This document shows, in pieces, positions 1 through 7,435 of a stretch of 18,398 nt of DNA (position 1 is the first letter of the stretch; each line of letters starts with the position of its first letter). Under the pieces are notes generated by a model. That model saw nothing but the letters and a program-made list of their open reading frames with translations. It made no database searches and was not told where the DNA came from. The DNA lies in NCBI GenBank assembly GCA_049964655.1, contig JBMFXC010000054.1, positions 1 through 18,398 of the forward strand, written 5' to 3'. Source of the DNA: JAJZJT01 sp049964655. GTDB taxonomy: Bacteria; Actinomycetota; Acidimicrobiia; Acidimicrobiales; RAAP-2. Position numbers and translations under genes: made by a program.

Positions 1-893
1 ACGGCCTTGCCGGCAGCATCGATCGGCGGGCGGGCCAACGAGCCCTCAGTGGCCTGGTTCGCCCCCGTCAGGTACGCCATCGCCTGATGGACGCCGTGCA
101 AGGCCCTTCCGGGGATGGAGAGGTCTCGTGGAACGGTGGCGCCGGTGGCGAGCAGCACGGCATCGAAGTCGGCGCGCAACGTGGCCACGTCGACCGTCTC
201 CCGGCCGCTCGACGTCAAGGTCGGGCAGAGGGCCCCCCAGGTCCCGACGCTCACGCCGCAATGCAACTCCACCCCTTCGGCTGCGAGCTGGCCGAGGCGG
301 CGATCGATCACGCGCTTCTCCAGCTTGAACTCGGGGATGCCGTAGCGCAGCAGGCCGCCGGGACGCGGGGCGCGCTCGAAGACGACGACAGCGTGCCCGG
401 CTCGGGCGAGCTGCTGAGCCGCAGCAAGGCCGGCCGGGCCCGACCCCACGACAGCAACCCGACGACCCGTGCGCTGCGGCGAGCGCCTCGGTCCGAGCCA
501 ACCCTCAGCCCAGGCCCGCTCGACGATCTCGTACTCGATCTGCTTGATGGTCACTGGCTCGGCGTTGATGCCGAGCACGCACGACGCCTCGCACGGTGCG
601 GGGCACAATCGTCCCGTGAAGTCGGGGAAGTTGTTGGTGGCGTGCAACCGCTCGCTCGCCTCGAACCACTGGTCGCGGTACACGAGATCGTTCCACTCGG
701 GGATGAGGTTGCCCAACGGGCACGCCTCGTGGCAGAAGGGGATGCCGCAGTCCATGCAGCGGGCTGCCTGGCGTCGAGCAGAGTCGGCGGGAAACGGTTC
801 GTACACCTCGCGCCAGTCGCGAACCCGGACCGGGACCGGCCGGTGGCGTGGGAGCTCGCGGTCGTACTTCAAGAACCCACGAGGGTCAGCCAT
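1..893 (-). CDS. gltD: Glutamate synthase (NADPH) small subunit, N-terminal part
   Basis: The first 297 residues of a GltD-type protein are visible; the frame is open to the window edge, so the 3' end is missing. The family passes electrons from NADPH through FAD and Fe-S clusters to the large subunit GltB, which makes glutamate from glutamine and 2-oxoglutarate. Seen: cysteines 46, 49, 54 and 58 (RCMDCGIPFCHEACP) and 97, 101 and 105 (RLCPAPCEASC), the usual N-terminal Fe-S ligands, then a dinucleotide-binding GSGPAG at 150-155. The ATG at 893 has GGGAGA seven bases upstream. The gene follows metE on the same strand with a 63-base gap and is probably co-transcribed with it. No gltB is in the window; it could lie beyond position 1. 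A stand-alone GltD-like oxidoreductase is possible but the match to GltD is strong. Confidence 0.93.
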   Translation of the reverse strand, partial: MADPRGFLKYDRELPRHRPVPVRVRDWREVYEPFPADSARRQAARCMDCGIPFCHEACPLGNLIPEWNDLVYRDQWFEASERLHATNNFPDFTGRLCPAPCEASCVLGINAEPVTIKQIEYEIVERAWAEGWLGPRRSPQRTGRRVAVVGSGPAGLAAAQQLARAGHAVVVFERAPRPGGLLRYGIPEFKLEKRVIDRRLGQLAAEGVELHCGVSVGTWGALCPTLTSSGRETVDVATLRADFDAVLLATGATVPRDLSIPGRALHGVHQAMAYLTGANQATEGSLARPPIDAAGKA

Positions 894-956
894 GGCTTGT
901 CTCCCGCACGCGTCCCTCCACGCCGGTGACCCGGACCGAGCCCGCGGCGAAATTGG

Positions 957-3308
957 TCATGGATTGCCCGCCTCGCCGGGCGGTCCCCCAACCGCGCCCG
1001 CCGCCGACCTTTCTTGCCGCGCCTCGGCGGCCAGTTCGGCGCGCACCTGGCGGGCAGCTACCACCATGTTGGCAAGCGCCTCGGTGACTTCGGCGTAGCT
1101 GCGGGTCTTGAGGCCGCAGTCGGGGTTCACCCACAGGCGCTCGGGTCCGACGACCTCGACCGCCCGGCGGAGGAGTGACGCGATCTCGTCTTCTGCCGGA
1201 GCTCGGGGCGAGTGCACGTCGTAGACACCGGGCCCAACGCCGCCCTGGTACGTGGCGCCGCCAAGCACGCCAAGGAGCGTCATTGCCGAGCGTGCCGCCT
1301 CGAACGACGCCACATCGACATCGAGGTCTGCGAGCACGTCCACCACGTCGGCTAACTCGGCGTAGCACATGTGGGTGTGCACCTGGGTGGCCGAGACGGC
1401 TGCCGAGCTGGCCAGACGGAAGGCTCGGGTCGCCCACGCCAGGTACTCAGCTCGGTCGCCGTGGCGCAGCGGCAGCGCCTCGCGGAGCGCAGGCTCGTCG
1501 ATCTGGACCACCGCGATGCCCGCGCCCTGGAGGTCGGCCACCTCCTCGGCGAGCGCCAGGCCGAGCTGGGCGGCAACGTCGCCCCGAGGCAGGTCGTCGC
1601 GGACGAAGGACCACGAGAGCATGGTGACCGGCCCGGTGAGCATGGCCTTCATGGGCCTGGTCGTGCGGGCGGCCGCATAGCCGGTCCACTCCAAGGTGAG
1701 CGGGGCGGGTCGGGCGACGTCGCCGAAGAGGATCGGTGGGCGCACGCAACGAGAGCCGTAGGACTGGACCCATCCGGCTTCGGGCAGCACGAAGCCGCTG
1801 AGCGACGCGGCGAAGTACCGGACCATGTCATCGCGTTCGGGCTCGCCGTGGACGAGAACATCGAGACCGAGCTCCTCCTGCAGGGCGACGACACGGTCGA
1901 TCTCGGCTCGAAGCGCCTGGCGGTACTCCTCTTCGCTCGTCTTCCCGGCCCGCCATGACGCCCGCACGGTCCGTAGCGCAGCGGTCTGGGGGAACGAGCC
2001 GATGGTGGTGGTCGGAAGCACCGGCAGGCCGAGGCGCGTCGCCTGAGCGGCGGCCCGCTCGGTCGGCGAGCCAGTCCGGCGGGGATCGGCGGGTGCCGTG
2101 GTCATCGCGCGCCGGACTGCGGGGTCGCGCACTCGCTCAGACGCTCGACGCGCTGCCAGGGCCGATCGGTTGGCGTCGAGCTCGCCGGCGATCCGAGCAG
2201 GACCGTGCTCTGCGCCCTCGGCGAGGATGCTCAGCTCCCTGAGCTTCTCCTCGCTGAACGCCAACCACGAACGGACCCCGGGATCGATCGCCGTCTCGGC
2301 TCCCAGGCTCACCGGGACGTGCAGCAGCGAGCACGAGGTTGAGACCACGACCTCCGAGCTATAGGAACGCAGCCGATCGAGCAGTTCGAGCGAGGCATCG
2401 AGATCGTTCAACCAGATATTCCGTCCGTCGACCACGCCGGCAAAGAGCACCCGCTCGCCGATGCCCCGGGCTTCTTCCAGAAGGGCGAGGTTTTCTGGCC
2501 CTCGACAGAAGTCGAGGCCGATACCCTCGACCGGCAGGTGCGCCAGGGTCGCCATCGCTGCGCCGACGTGGCCGAAGTACGTCGAGATGGCGAGGCTCGG
2601 GCGGTCCGAGGCTTCGCCGAGCCGCCGGTAGGCGTGGACGAGAGCGTCGAGCTCAGAGGGACTGCGGTCCTCCACCAGAGCAGGCTCGTCGAAGCGCGCC
2701 CAACGGACGCCAGCCGCCGCGAGCGCCGCGAGCAGCTCGACATAGACGTCGCCGGTTCGTTCGATCAGCGCAACCGGGGAGAACCCGGGTAGCACCGCCG
2801 CGCTGCGCAGCAGAAAGGTGAACGGGCCGAGGAGCACCGGCATGGTCTCGACGCCGAGGGCAGCGGCCTCGTCCAGCTCACCGAGTGCTTTGGACGGGTC
2901 GGGTGAGAACGTGGTGTCGGGGCCGACTTCGGGCACCAGCTGGTGATAGTTGGTGTCGAACCACTTGGTCAGCTCGAGCGGAGGGATCGCCACGCCGCGT
3001 GCTTCCGTACCCCGAGCCATCGCGAAATACCGCTTCAAGGACCCAGGAGGTCCGACCGTGTCGAAGCGCGGTGGCACAGCACCGAGCGCGACGGCAGCGT
3101 CGAGCACGTGGTCGTAGAGCGAGAAGTCGTTCGAGGGGATGAAACGCACCCCGGCTGCAGCCGAGGTGCGCCAGTTGTCGCGCCGGATGCCGGCCGCCAC
3201 GTCCAAGAGCGCCTCCTCGGCGCAGCGCCCGGCCCAGTAGTCCTCGAGGGCCCACTTGAGCTCCCGGTGCCGCCCGATACGGGGCATGCCGTGCACTGCA
3301 GTCCTCAT
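957..3308 (-). CDS. metE: Cobalamin-independent methionine synthase MetE
   Basis: 5-Methyltetrahydropteroyltriglutamate-homocysteine methyltransferase, 783 residues, the usual MetE length. It makes methionine from homocysteine without B12. The N-terminal half opens with the family's PRIG...RELKWALE pattern; the C-terminal catalytic barrel starts near LPTTTIGSFPQT. Zinc ligands are present with exact family spacing: His646, Cys648 (HMC), Glu670 (SFE) and Cys731 (DCGLKTR), matching E. coli 641/643/665/726 shifted by five. The ATG overlaps the stop of the upstream glycosylase gene (ATGA), which suggests translational coupling. No cobalamin riboswitch can lie directly in front because there is no leader. 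The last 25 or so residues are low-complexity Ala/Gly/Glu. Full length, no broken motif. Confidence 0.97.
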   Translation of the reverse strand: MRTAVHGMPRIGRHRELKWALEDYWAGRCAEEALLDVAAGIRRDNWRTSAAAGVRFIPSNDFSLYDHVLDAAVALGAVPPRFDTVGPPGSLKRYFAMARGTEARGVAIPPLELTKWFDTNYHQLVPEVGPDTTFSPDPSKALGELDEAAALGVETMPVLLGPFTFLLRSAAVLPGFSPVALIERTGDVYVELLAALAAAGVRWARFDEPALVEDRSPSELDALVHAYRRLGEASDRPSLAISTYFGHVGAAMATLAHLPVEGIGLDFCRGPENLALLEEARGIGERVLFAGVVDGRNIWLNDLDASLELLDRLRSYSSEVVVSTSCSLLHVPVSLGAETAIDPGVRSWLAFSEEKLRELSILAEGAEHGPARIAGELDANRSALAARRASERVRDPAVRRAMTTAPADPRRTGSPTERAAAQATRLGLPVLPTTTIGSFPQTAALRTVRASWRAGKTSEEEYRQALRAEIDRVVALQEELGLDVLVHGEPERDDMVRYFAASLSGFVLPEAGWVQSYGSRCVRPPILFGDVARPAPLTLEWTGYAAARTTRPMKAMLTGPVTMLSWSFVRDDLPRGDVAAQLGLALAEEVADLQGAGIAVVQIDEPALREALPLRHGDRAEYLAWATRAFRLASSAAVSATQVHTHMCYAELADVVDVLADLDVDVASFEAARSAMTLLGVLGGATYQGGVGPGVYDVHSPRAPAEDEIASLLRRAVEVVGPERLWVNPDCGLKTRSYAEVTEALANMVVAARQVRAELAAEARQERSAAGAVGGPPGEAGNP

Positions 3309-4297
3309 TCGCCTGCTCCTGTCTGTACGGGTGGCTTCTCGACAGCCCGTGGCTCATCGGTCGTGACATCGAGGTAACCGGCTCCGGCGAGCCCGTCGAG
3401 GAGGAGGTGGAAGTAGACGAGACCACCGTACGGCCACCAGCTCCGGGCAAGGGCGGCAACGTCGTCGTAGCCGGCAGAAGCTGGCAGCTCGAAACGACGG
3501 CGCAGGTTGTTGCGGGCGCCGACGTCGTCTCCGGGAAGGACCCCGAGGCGTCCGAGTCCCCGCAACAGCACGTACTCGGCACTCCAACGACCGATCCCCG
3601 GAAGACTGACGAGCGTGGAGACAGCGTGCTCGTTATCGGCCTGCTCCAACGCCTCGAGGTCGAGGTCCCCCGAGCAGACGCCCCGGGCGAGCCCGATGAT
3701 CGTCCGGGCCTTTGCCAGGCTGAACCCGAGGTGATGCAGCTGGGGTGGCTTCGCTGCGGCGAGGCGCTCGGCGGTCGGAAACCCGGACGTGGCGCCCCGG
3801 AGCGCGACCTCGGGTCCGTAGACGGCGGCCAGGCGGTCGAGGAGGTGAATGCCGACGGTGAGGGAGAGCTGCTGGCAGGCGACGGCGTTGACGAGCGCCT
3901 CGAAGACGCTGGCAAAGCGTGGGGGCCGCACGCCGAGGAAGCGCTGGGCAAGCCCAGCGAGGCGCGGGTCAGAGGCTGCCAGCTCGTAGAAGTCGGCGAG
4001 GTCGACATGGAGCCCGAGCATCCGCTCGATGGTGCAGCGGACCTCGGCGATACCGCCCTCGCTCGGGGTCTCCCCGCGACGACGCACCTCGACGCCGAGG
4101 CGCGTGCGCTCGGGGTTGCCGGCGTGGTCTTGGCGGACTGCGACCTGCACCGGGACACCGTCGGCGACGAGCGTCCTCGTGTAGGTGGTGCCGTCCCACG
4201 CGTCGATCGTGTTGTGCGGCCGGCGTCGCAGCGCCCAGACAGTGAGGTCCAGGCGAAGCGGCGGGCGACCCTCGATCGTGAAGCGTACGGTCCCCAC
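3305..4297 (-). CDS. AlkA-type DNA-3-methyladenine glycosylase (HhH-GPD)
   Basis: A 330-residue helix-hairpin-helix glycosylase of the AlkA type, which excises alkylated bases from DNA. Seen: N-terminal beta domain (1-110), then the HhH-GPD core with the hairpin LPGIG at 232-236 and LPGDD at 254-258, whose second Asp aligns with the AlkA catalytic Asp238. The C-terminus carries the helical WWPYGGLVYFHL segment. The start is GTG at 4297, three bases after the DUF488 stop, with AGGT upstream. It overlaps metE by four bases. About 20 residues at the C-terminus (VEKPPVQTGAGE) look unconserved. Its place between DUF488 and metE is not a standard operon. No Ada-type methyltransferase or regulator is nearby. 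Family assignment is firm; substrate range cannot be read from sequence. Confidence 0.88.
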   Translation of the reverse strand: MGTVRFTIEGRPPLRLDLTVWALRRRPHNTIDAWDGTTYTRTLVADGVPVQVAVRQDHAGNPERTRLGVEVRRRGETPSEGGIAEVRCTIERMLGLHVDLADFYELAASDPRLAGLAQRFLGVRPPRFASVFEALVNAVACQQLSLTVGIHLLDRLAAVYGPEVALRGATSGFPTAERLAAAKPPQLHHLGFSLAKARTIIGLARGVCSGDLDLEALEQADNEHAVSTLVSLPGIGRWSAEYVLLRGLGRLGVLPGDDVGARNNLRRRFELPASAGYDDVAALARSWWPYGGLVYFHLLLDGLAGAGYLDVTTDEPRAVEKPPVQTGAGE

Positions 4298-4300
4298 GGG

Positions 4301-4672
4301 CTATTTACCTCTTTCGGTCACGAGAACGTCGGCGAGCACTGCTGCCCCCGAACGCTCGACATCACGCGTCGCGGTCAACAGCACGAGCCGGCCGTGGCCG
4401 CGGGCGAGCTCCCGGAGCCGCTCGACGATTGGCGCGCCTGGCTCGCAGTCCAGCTCGGCCTTGTAGCGTCGGGCGAACTCGGCGAAACGCTCGGGGGCAT
4501 GTCCGTACCAGCGGCGCAGCTCGGTGCTCGGCGCCGCGTCCTTCGCCCACTCGTCGAAGTCCAAAGCTGCCTTCCGCACACCCCGGGGCCACAGCCGGTC
4601 GACGAGCACCCGGTGCTCACCGGGGCGTCGACCGGGATCCTCGTAGACCCGGACCACCTCGACACCCCCCAT
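4301..4672 (-). CDS. DUF488 family protein (YeaO-like)
   Basis: About 123 residues matching the DUF488/YeaO family. The diagnostic segment RVLVDRLWPRGV is followed by DFDEWAKDAAPSTELRRWYGH and ends in LLTATRDVERSGAAVLADVL. The biochemical role of the family is not established. I chose the ATG at 4672 because it gives the usual family length; a GTG at 4690 would add six residues and overlap the stop of the upstream DUF59 gene as GTGA, so it is a real alternative. It lies in the DUF2249-DUF59-DUF488-glycosylase-metE run, three bases before the glycosylase start. Confidence 0.87.
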   Translation of the reverse strand: MGGVEVVRVYEDPGRRPGEHRVLVDRLWPRGVRKAALDFDEWAKDAAPSTELRRWYGHAPERFAEFARRYKAELDCEPGAPIVERLRELARGHGRLVLLTATRDVERSGAAVLADVLVTERGK

Positions 4673-4686
4673 CGGAGCCGACGGGG

Positions 4687-5073
4687 TCACCGTGCCCGGA
4701 ACCCGAGCGCGCGTGCCGCGTCCTCGTCGATCATGGCCGGGCTCCACGGTGGGTCCCACACCACCCGCACGTCGACCTCTACGGCACCGTCGACGGCGTC
4801 GGCGATAGCGGCACGGGCCATCTCGGGGAGCACCTCGGATGCCGGGCAGCCCGGCGTAGTCATCGTCATCTCGACCACCACGGCGCTGTCTTCGGCCCGG
4901 ACGTCGTAGACCAGCCCGAGCGACACCACATCGAGGTACAGCTCGGGGTCGTAGACGCCCCGCAAGGCGTCCCATGCGCCGTCCACCAGGTCGCGAGCCG
5001 AGAGCCGCAACCAGCTGCCCACGTCGACCGGGGTGCCGGGATCGTTCGCTCCACCTGGCACGCCGGTGGTCAC
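4687..5073 (-). CDS. Short DUF59 (MIP18/PaaD-like) Fe-S maturation factor
   Basis: A 128-residue protein made almost wholly of a DUF59 domain. Seen: LRGVYDPELYLDVVSLGLVYDV (about 37-58) and the TTPGCPASE motif with the conserved Cys76, then VRVVWDPPWSP near the end. DUF59 proteins act in Fe-S cluster delivery or maturation (SufT, PaaD, MIP18). The N-terminal 20 residues (Gly/Pro/Asp) appear unconserved. The GTG start at 5073 overlaps the stop of the DUF2249 gene as GTGA, so translation is probably coupled. A second DUF59 protein, SufT, is encoded at 9864-10469, so the locus carries two. The specific client of this one is unknown. Confidence 0.88.
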   Translation of the reverse strand: MTTGVPGGANDPGTPVDVGSWLRLSARDLVDGAWDALRGVYDPELYLDVVSLGLVYDVRAEDSAVVVEMTMTTPGCPASEVLPEMARAAIADAVDGAVEVDVRVVWDPPWSPAMIDEDAARALGFRAR

Positions 5074-5291
5074 GACGGCCGCCGGAAGGTGACCCGCCAG
5101 TCGCCGCCACCGAGGTCTTCGGCTTCGTAGGAGAAGCCCTGCGAAGACAGCACCCCTTCGAGCGGCACCGGCTCGAAGGGAGCCAGGACCACCAGCTCCT
5201 CGCCGTCTTCGAGGCCGCTAGCCGCCGCCATGATCGTCTCGAACGGCTCGTCGCCCGACGCGATGATCGGACGAGCATCGACGGTCGCCAT
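5070..5291 (-). CDS. Stand-alone DUF2249 protein
   Basis: A 73-residue single-domain DUF2249 protein: VDARPII near the start, ELVVLAPFEPVPL in the middle and GDWRVTFRRPS at the end. DUF2249 is often found beside or fused to hemerythrin domains and in denitrification or NO-linked clusters; its chemistry is unknown. I chose the ATG at 5291 because GGGAGAAAGCA immediately precedes it; an upstream ATG (adding MWPAPGREKA) has no such site. It is the first gene of the minus-strand run down to gltD. Its domain recurs twice in the hemerythrin fusion at 14277-15542, although this copy is more divergent (it lacks the NDHDPKPL core). Confidence 0.85.
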   Translation of the reverse strand: MATVDARPIIASGDEPFETIMAAASGLEDGEELVVLAPFEPVPLEGVLSSQGFSYEAEDLGGGDWRVTFRRPS

Positions 5292-5333
5292 TGCTTTCTC
5301 CCTTCCAGGCGCCGGCCACATCCCCGGTTGGCC

Positions 5334-5365
5334 CTGTTGTTCTGCTCTGTGCTAGAACTTATCAG
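5334..5365. promoter_or_regulatory. Divergent control region with motif shared with 15593-15615
   Basis: The 182-base space between the DUF2249 gene (minus) and cbiD (plus) holds CTGTTGTTCT at 5334-5343, eight bases, then CTAGA at 5352-5356. The same two words with the same spacing occur on the minus strand in front of the hemerythrin gene. TTGTTC (5337-5342) could be a -35 element for cbiD with a weak TATCAG or TTATCA about 17 bases later. The function is inferred from recurrence only. Confidence 0.4.
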
Positions 5366-5473
5366 GATGCGGCGCTCCCCGGAAGTCCGGTCTCGGCGAG
5401 GGACCCATCGACCCGGCAGCTCTCCGGCAAGCAGCAGGCCGCCCGGGTGCAGCCCGAGCTCTCGTCTGGTGCC

Positions 5474-6619
5474 ATGAGCGACCCGGTCGAACCCGAAGTA
5501 ACCGACCTCAGCCCGACGGTCGCTGCCCGGAGGGGTTTGCGAACCGGGTGGACCACCGGGACTTGCGCCTCGGCGGCCGCCAAGGCCGCCTACCTTGTGT
5601 TCGTCTCCGGTCGGCGTCCGGAGTGGGTGGAGGTTGCGCTGCCCTCGGGGCGGCGGGTGGGCTTCCCCGTCGAATGGGACGGCGACGACCGGGCCGTGGT
5701 CGTGAAGGACGCCGGTGACGACCCGGACTGCACCGATGGTGCCCGCATGACCGCCGAGGTGCGTGGCGGGGGAGCCTACGGCAGACATCTCCTTCATGCC
5801 GGCGAGGGGATCGGGACCATCACCAAGCCCGGCCTCGGCCTGGCGGTGGGCGAACCGGCGATCAACCCGGTGCCGAGACGCATGATCATGGCTGCTCTCG
5901 CCGAGGTCGGCACCGAGCCGGTCGACGTCACCTTCTCGGTCCCCGGCGGAGAGGCGATGGCCGAGCAGACCACCAACGCCCGCCTCGGGATACTGGGAGG
6001 CATCTCCATCCTCGGGACCTCGGGCATCGTCCGTCCCTTCTCCACCGCCTCCTACCGAGCATCGGTGGTCCAGCAGATCGACGTGGCCGCAGCCCAGGGT
6101 GAGCAGACCGTGGTGCTGGCGACCGGCGCCCGCTCGGAGGCGGCAGCCGCCGCGCTCTACCCGAGACTCGACCCCGTCTGCGTGGTCGAGGTGGGCGACT
6201 TCACCGGGATCGCCCTGCGGCGCGCCGCGCACGCCGGCATGCGCAAGGTCGTCTTCGTCGGGATGGCCGGCAAGCTGGCCAAGCTCGCCGCGGGGGTGAT
6301 GATGACCCACTTCCGCCACTCCGAGGTCGACACGGGGCTGCTCAGAGTGCTGGCGGTCGAGGCCGGGGCTCCCCAGGCGGTGGTGGAGGCGGCCACCGAG
6401 ACGGCGACGGCTCGCCACTTCTTCGACGCCTGCATGGCTCATGGGTGCCTGGCACCACTGGCCCTGTTGTGCGAGCGTGCCCGCGCCGCCTGCCTGGCGC
6501 ACGCGGGGTCGAGCTTCGAGCTCGAGGTGGTCCTCGTCGACTATGAAGGATCGGCCGCCCTGTGGCGGGCCGGGCCGGCCGGCACCGCGAGCGGCGCTGC
6601 TCGTGACGCCCGTCCTTGA
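5474..6619 (+). CDS. cbiD: Cobalt-precorrin-5B (C1)-methyltransferase CbiD
   Basis: A 381-residue CbiD, the SAM-dependent enzyme that methylates C1 of the corrin ring in the anaerobic cobalamin pathway. Seen: LRTGWTTGTCASAAAKAA (22-39), VVKDAGDDPDCTDGA (76-90), and GEGIGTITKPGLGLAVGEPAINPVPRR (110-136), all family signatures. The ATG at 5474 has no clear ribosome site; a GTG at 5447 in the same frame is the only near alternative. A 36-codon frame (5367-5477) ends in an ATGA overlap with this start. No other cobalamin gene is in the window, so cbiD stands alone here, opposite a B12-independent metE. Its stop codon lies inside the -35 box of the next gene's promoter. Confidence 0.94.
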   Translation: MSDPVEPEVTDLSPTVAARRGLRTGWTTGTCASAAAKAAYLVFVSGRRPEWVEVALPSGRRVGFPVEWDGDDRAVVVKDAGDDPDCTDGARMTAEVRGGGAYGRHLLHAGEGIGTITKPGLGLAVGEPAINPVPRRMIMAALAEVGTEPVDVTFSVPGGEAMAEQTTNARLGILGGISILGTSGIVRPFSTASYRASVVQQIDVAAAQGEQTVVLATGARSEAAAAALYPRLDPVCVVEVGDFTGIALRRAAHAGMRKVVFVGMAGKLAKLAAGVMMTHFRHSEVDTGLLRVLAVEAGAPQAVVEAATETATARHFFDACMAHGCLAPLALLCERARAACLAHAGSSFELEVVLVDYEGSAALWRAGPAGTASGAARDARP

Positions 6620-6644
6620 AAATATGCTATCTGGTAGATATACA
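6616..6644 (+). promoter_or_regulatory. Promoter with internal palindrome for the flavin-reductase operon
   Basis: TTGAAA (6616-6621), 17 bases, then TATACA (6639-6644) form a plausible -35/-10 pair. The AT-rich stretch stands out from its GC-rich surroundings. The 13-base palindrome TATCTGGTAGATA (6628-6640) fills the spacer and touches the -10, as expected for a repressor site. The GTG start at 6653 is only nine bases after the -10, so the transcript is probably leaderless or nearly so. The -35 box contains the cbiD stop codon. Confidence 0.55.
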
Positions 6645-6652
6645 CTGGCGGC

Positions 6653-7435
6653 GTGGAGCATTCGAGCGTGGTGACAGCCGAACGGTCGGGAGGCCCACGG
6701 CGATCCCGAGACGGGGCCGCACCGGCGTGGCAGGAGGCGACGGTGGCCGCGGTGATCGACGAGGCGCCCGACGCCGTCACCTTGCGTCTCCGGCTCGGCG
6801 AAGCGACCGGTTTCCTCCCGGGCCAGTACTACAACGTGCGAGTTTCGGTCCCCGGGCGACAGCGACCGGTGCAGCGGGCTTACTCTGTGGGCTCGTCCCC
6901 GATGCCGGACCCTTCGGTGATCGACCTGGGCATCCGCGAGGTGCCCGGGGGTCTGCTCTCCCCGCTGCTGGTCGGCCTTCGCGTCGGCGAGCGGCTGTGG
7001 GTGCGAGGTCCCTACGGCCGGTTCACCTGGGACGGCCGTGACGGGGGGCCAGTGCTGCTGGTCGGCGCGGGGAGCGGGATGGTGCCGCTCATGTCGATGC
7101 TCCGCCATGCGGCGCAGCGGGGCCGGCGCGACCCGGTCGTGCTGATCTGCTCGGCGATCACCTACCCCCACGCCTTCTACTGCGACGAGCTCGCAGAGCT
7201 GGTGGCACGCCATTCCTGGCTGCGGGTCGTCTACTGCATCACCCGTGACCCAGGAGAACCGCGCGCCCACTACCACCGGCGGGTGGACAAGGCCGTGCTG
7301 TCGGAGAGCCTGGAGGGGATCCACCCGTACGCTGCCTACCTCTGCGGAGCCCCGGTCATGGTCGAGTCGACGGTCGAAGCCCTGGTCGGCCTCGGTGTCG
7401 CACCCGGGGCCATCTCGACGGAGAAGTACGACTGA
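6653..7435 (+). CDS. FAD/NAD(P)-binding reductase of the ferredoxin-reductase family
   Basis: A 260-residue two-domain flavin reductase of the FNR superfamily, moving electrons between NAD(P)H and a partner protein. Seen: FAD-binding RAYSVGSSP (75-83; RxYS motif) preceded by FLPGQYYNV, GPYGRF (119-124), the nucleotide-binding GAGSGMVP (138-145), CGAPVMVES (231-239) and a C-terminal STEKYD of the usual type. There is no attached ferredoxin domain, so a separate electron partner is needed. The start is GTG at 6653 without a ribosome site, consistent with a leaderless message. The stop codon abuts the next gene's ATG with no gap. Downstream partners (carrier-like protein and NnrS-like membrane protein) suggest it feeds a membrane heme protein; that link is inference. 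Confidence 0.85.
   Translation: MEHSSVVTAERSGGPRRSRDGAAPAWQEATVAAVIDEAPDAVTLRLRLGEATGFLPGQYYNVRVSVPGRQRPVQRAYSVGSSPMPDPSVIDLGIREVPGGLLSPLLVGLRVGERLWVRGPYGRFTWDGRDGGPVLLVGAGSGMVPLMSMLRHAAQRGRRDPVVLICSAITYPHAFYCDELAELVARHSWLRVVYCITRDPGEPRAHYHRRVDKAVLSESLEGIHPYAAYLCGAPVMVESTVEALVGLGVAPGAISTEKYD

Noticed and set aside
3407..4909. 500-residue plus-strand open frame
   Set aside because: Antisense shadow of the glycosylase, DUF488 and DUF59 genes; no recognisable domain.
5292..5473. Cobalamin riboswitch before cbiD
   Set aside because: No B12-box-like sequence seen, and the leader is too short for the usual ~200-base element.
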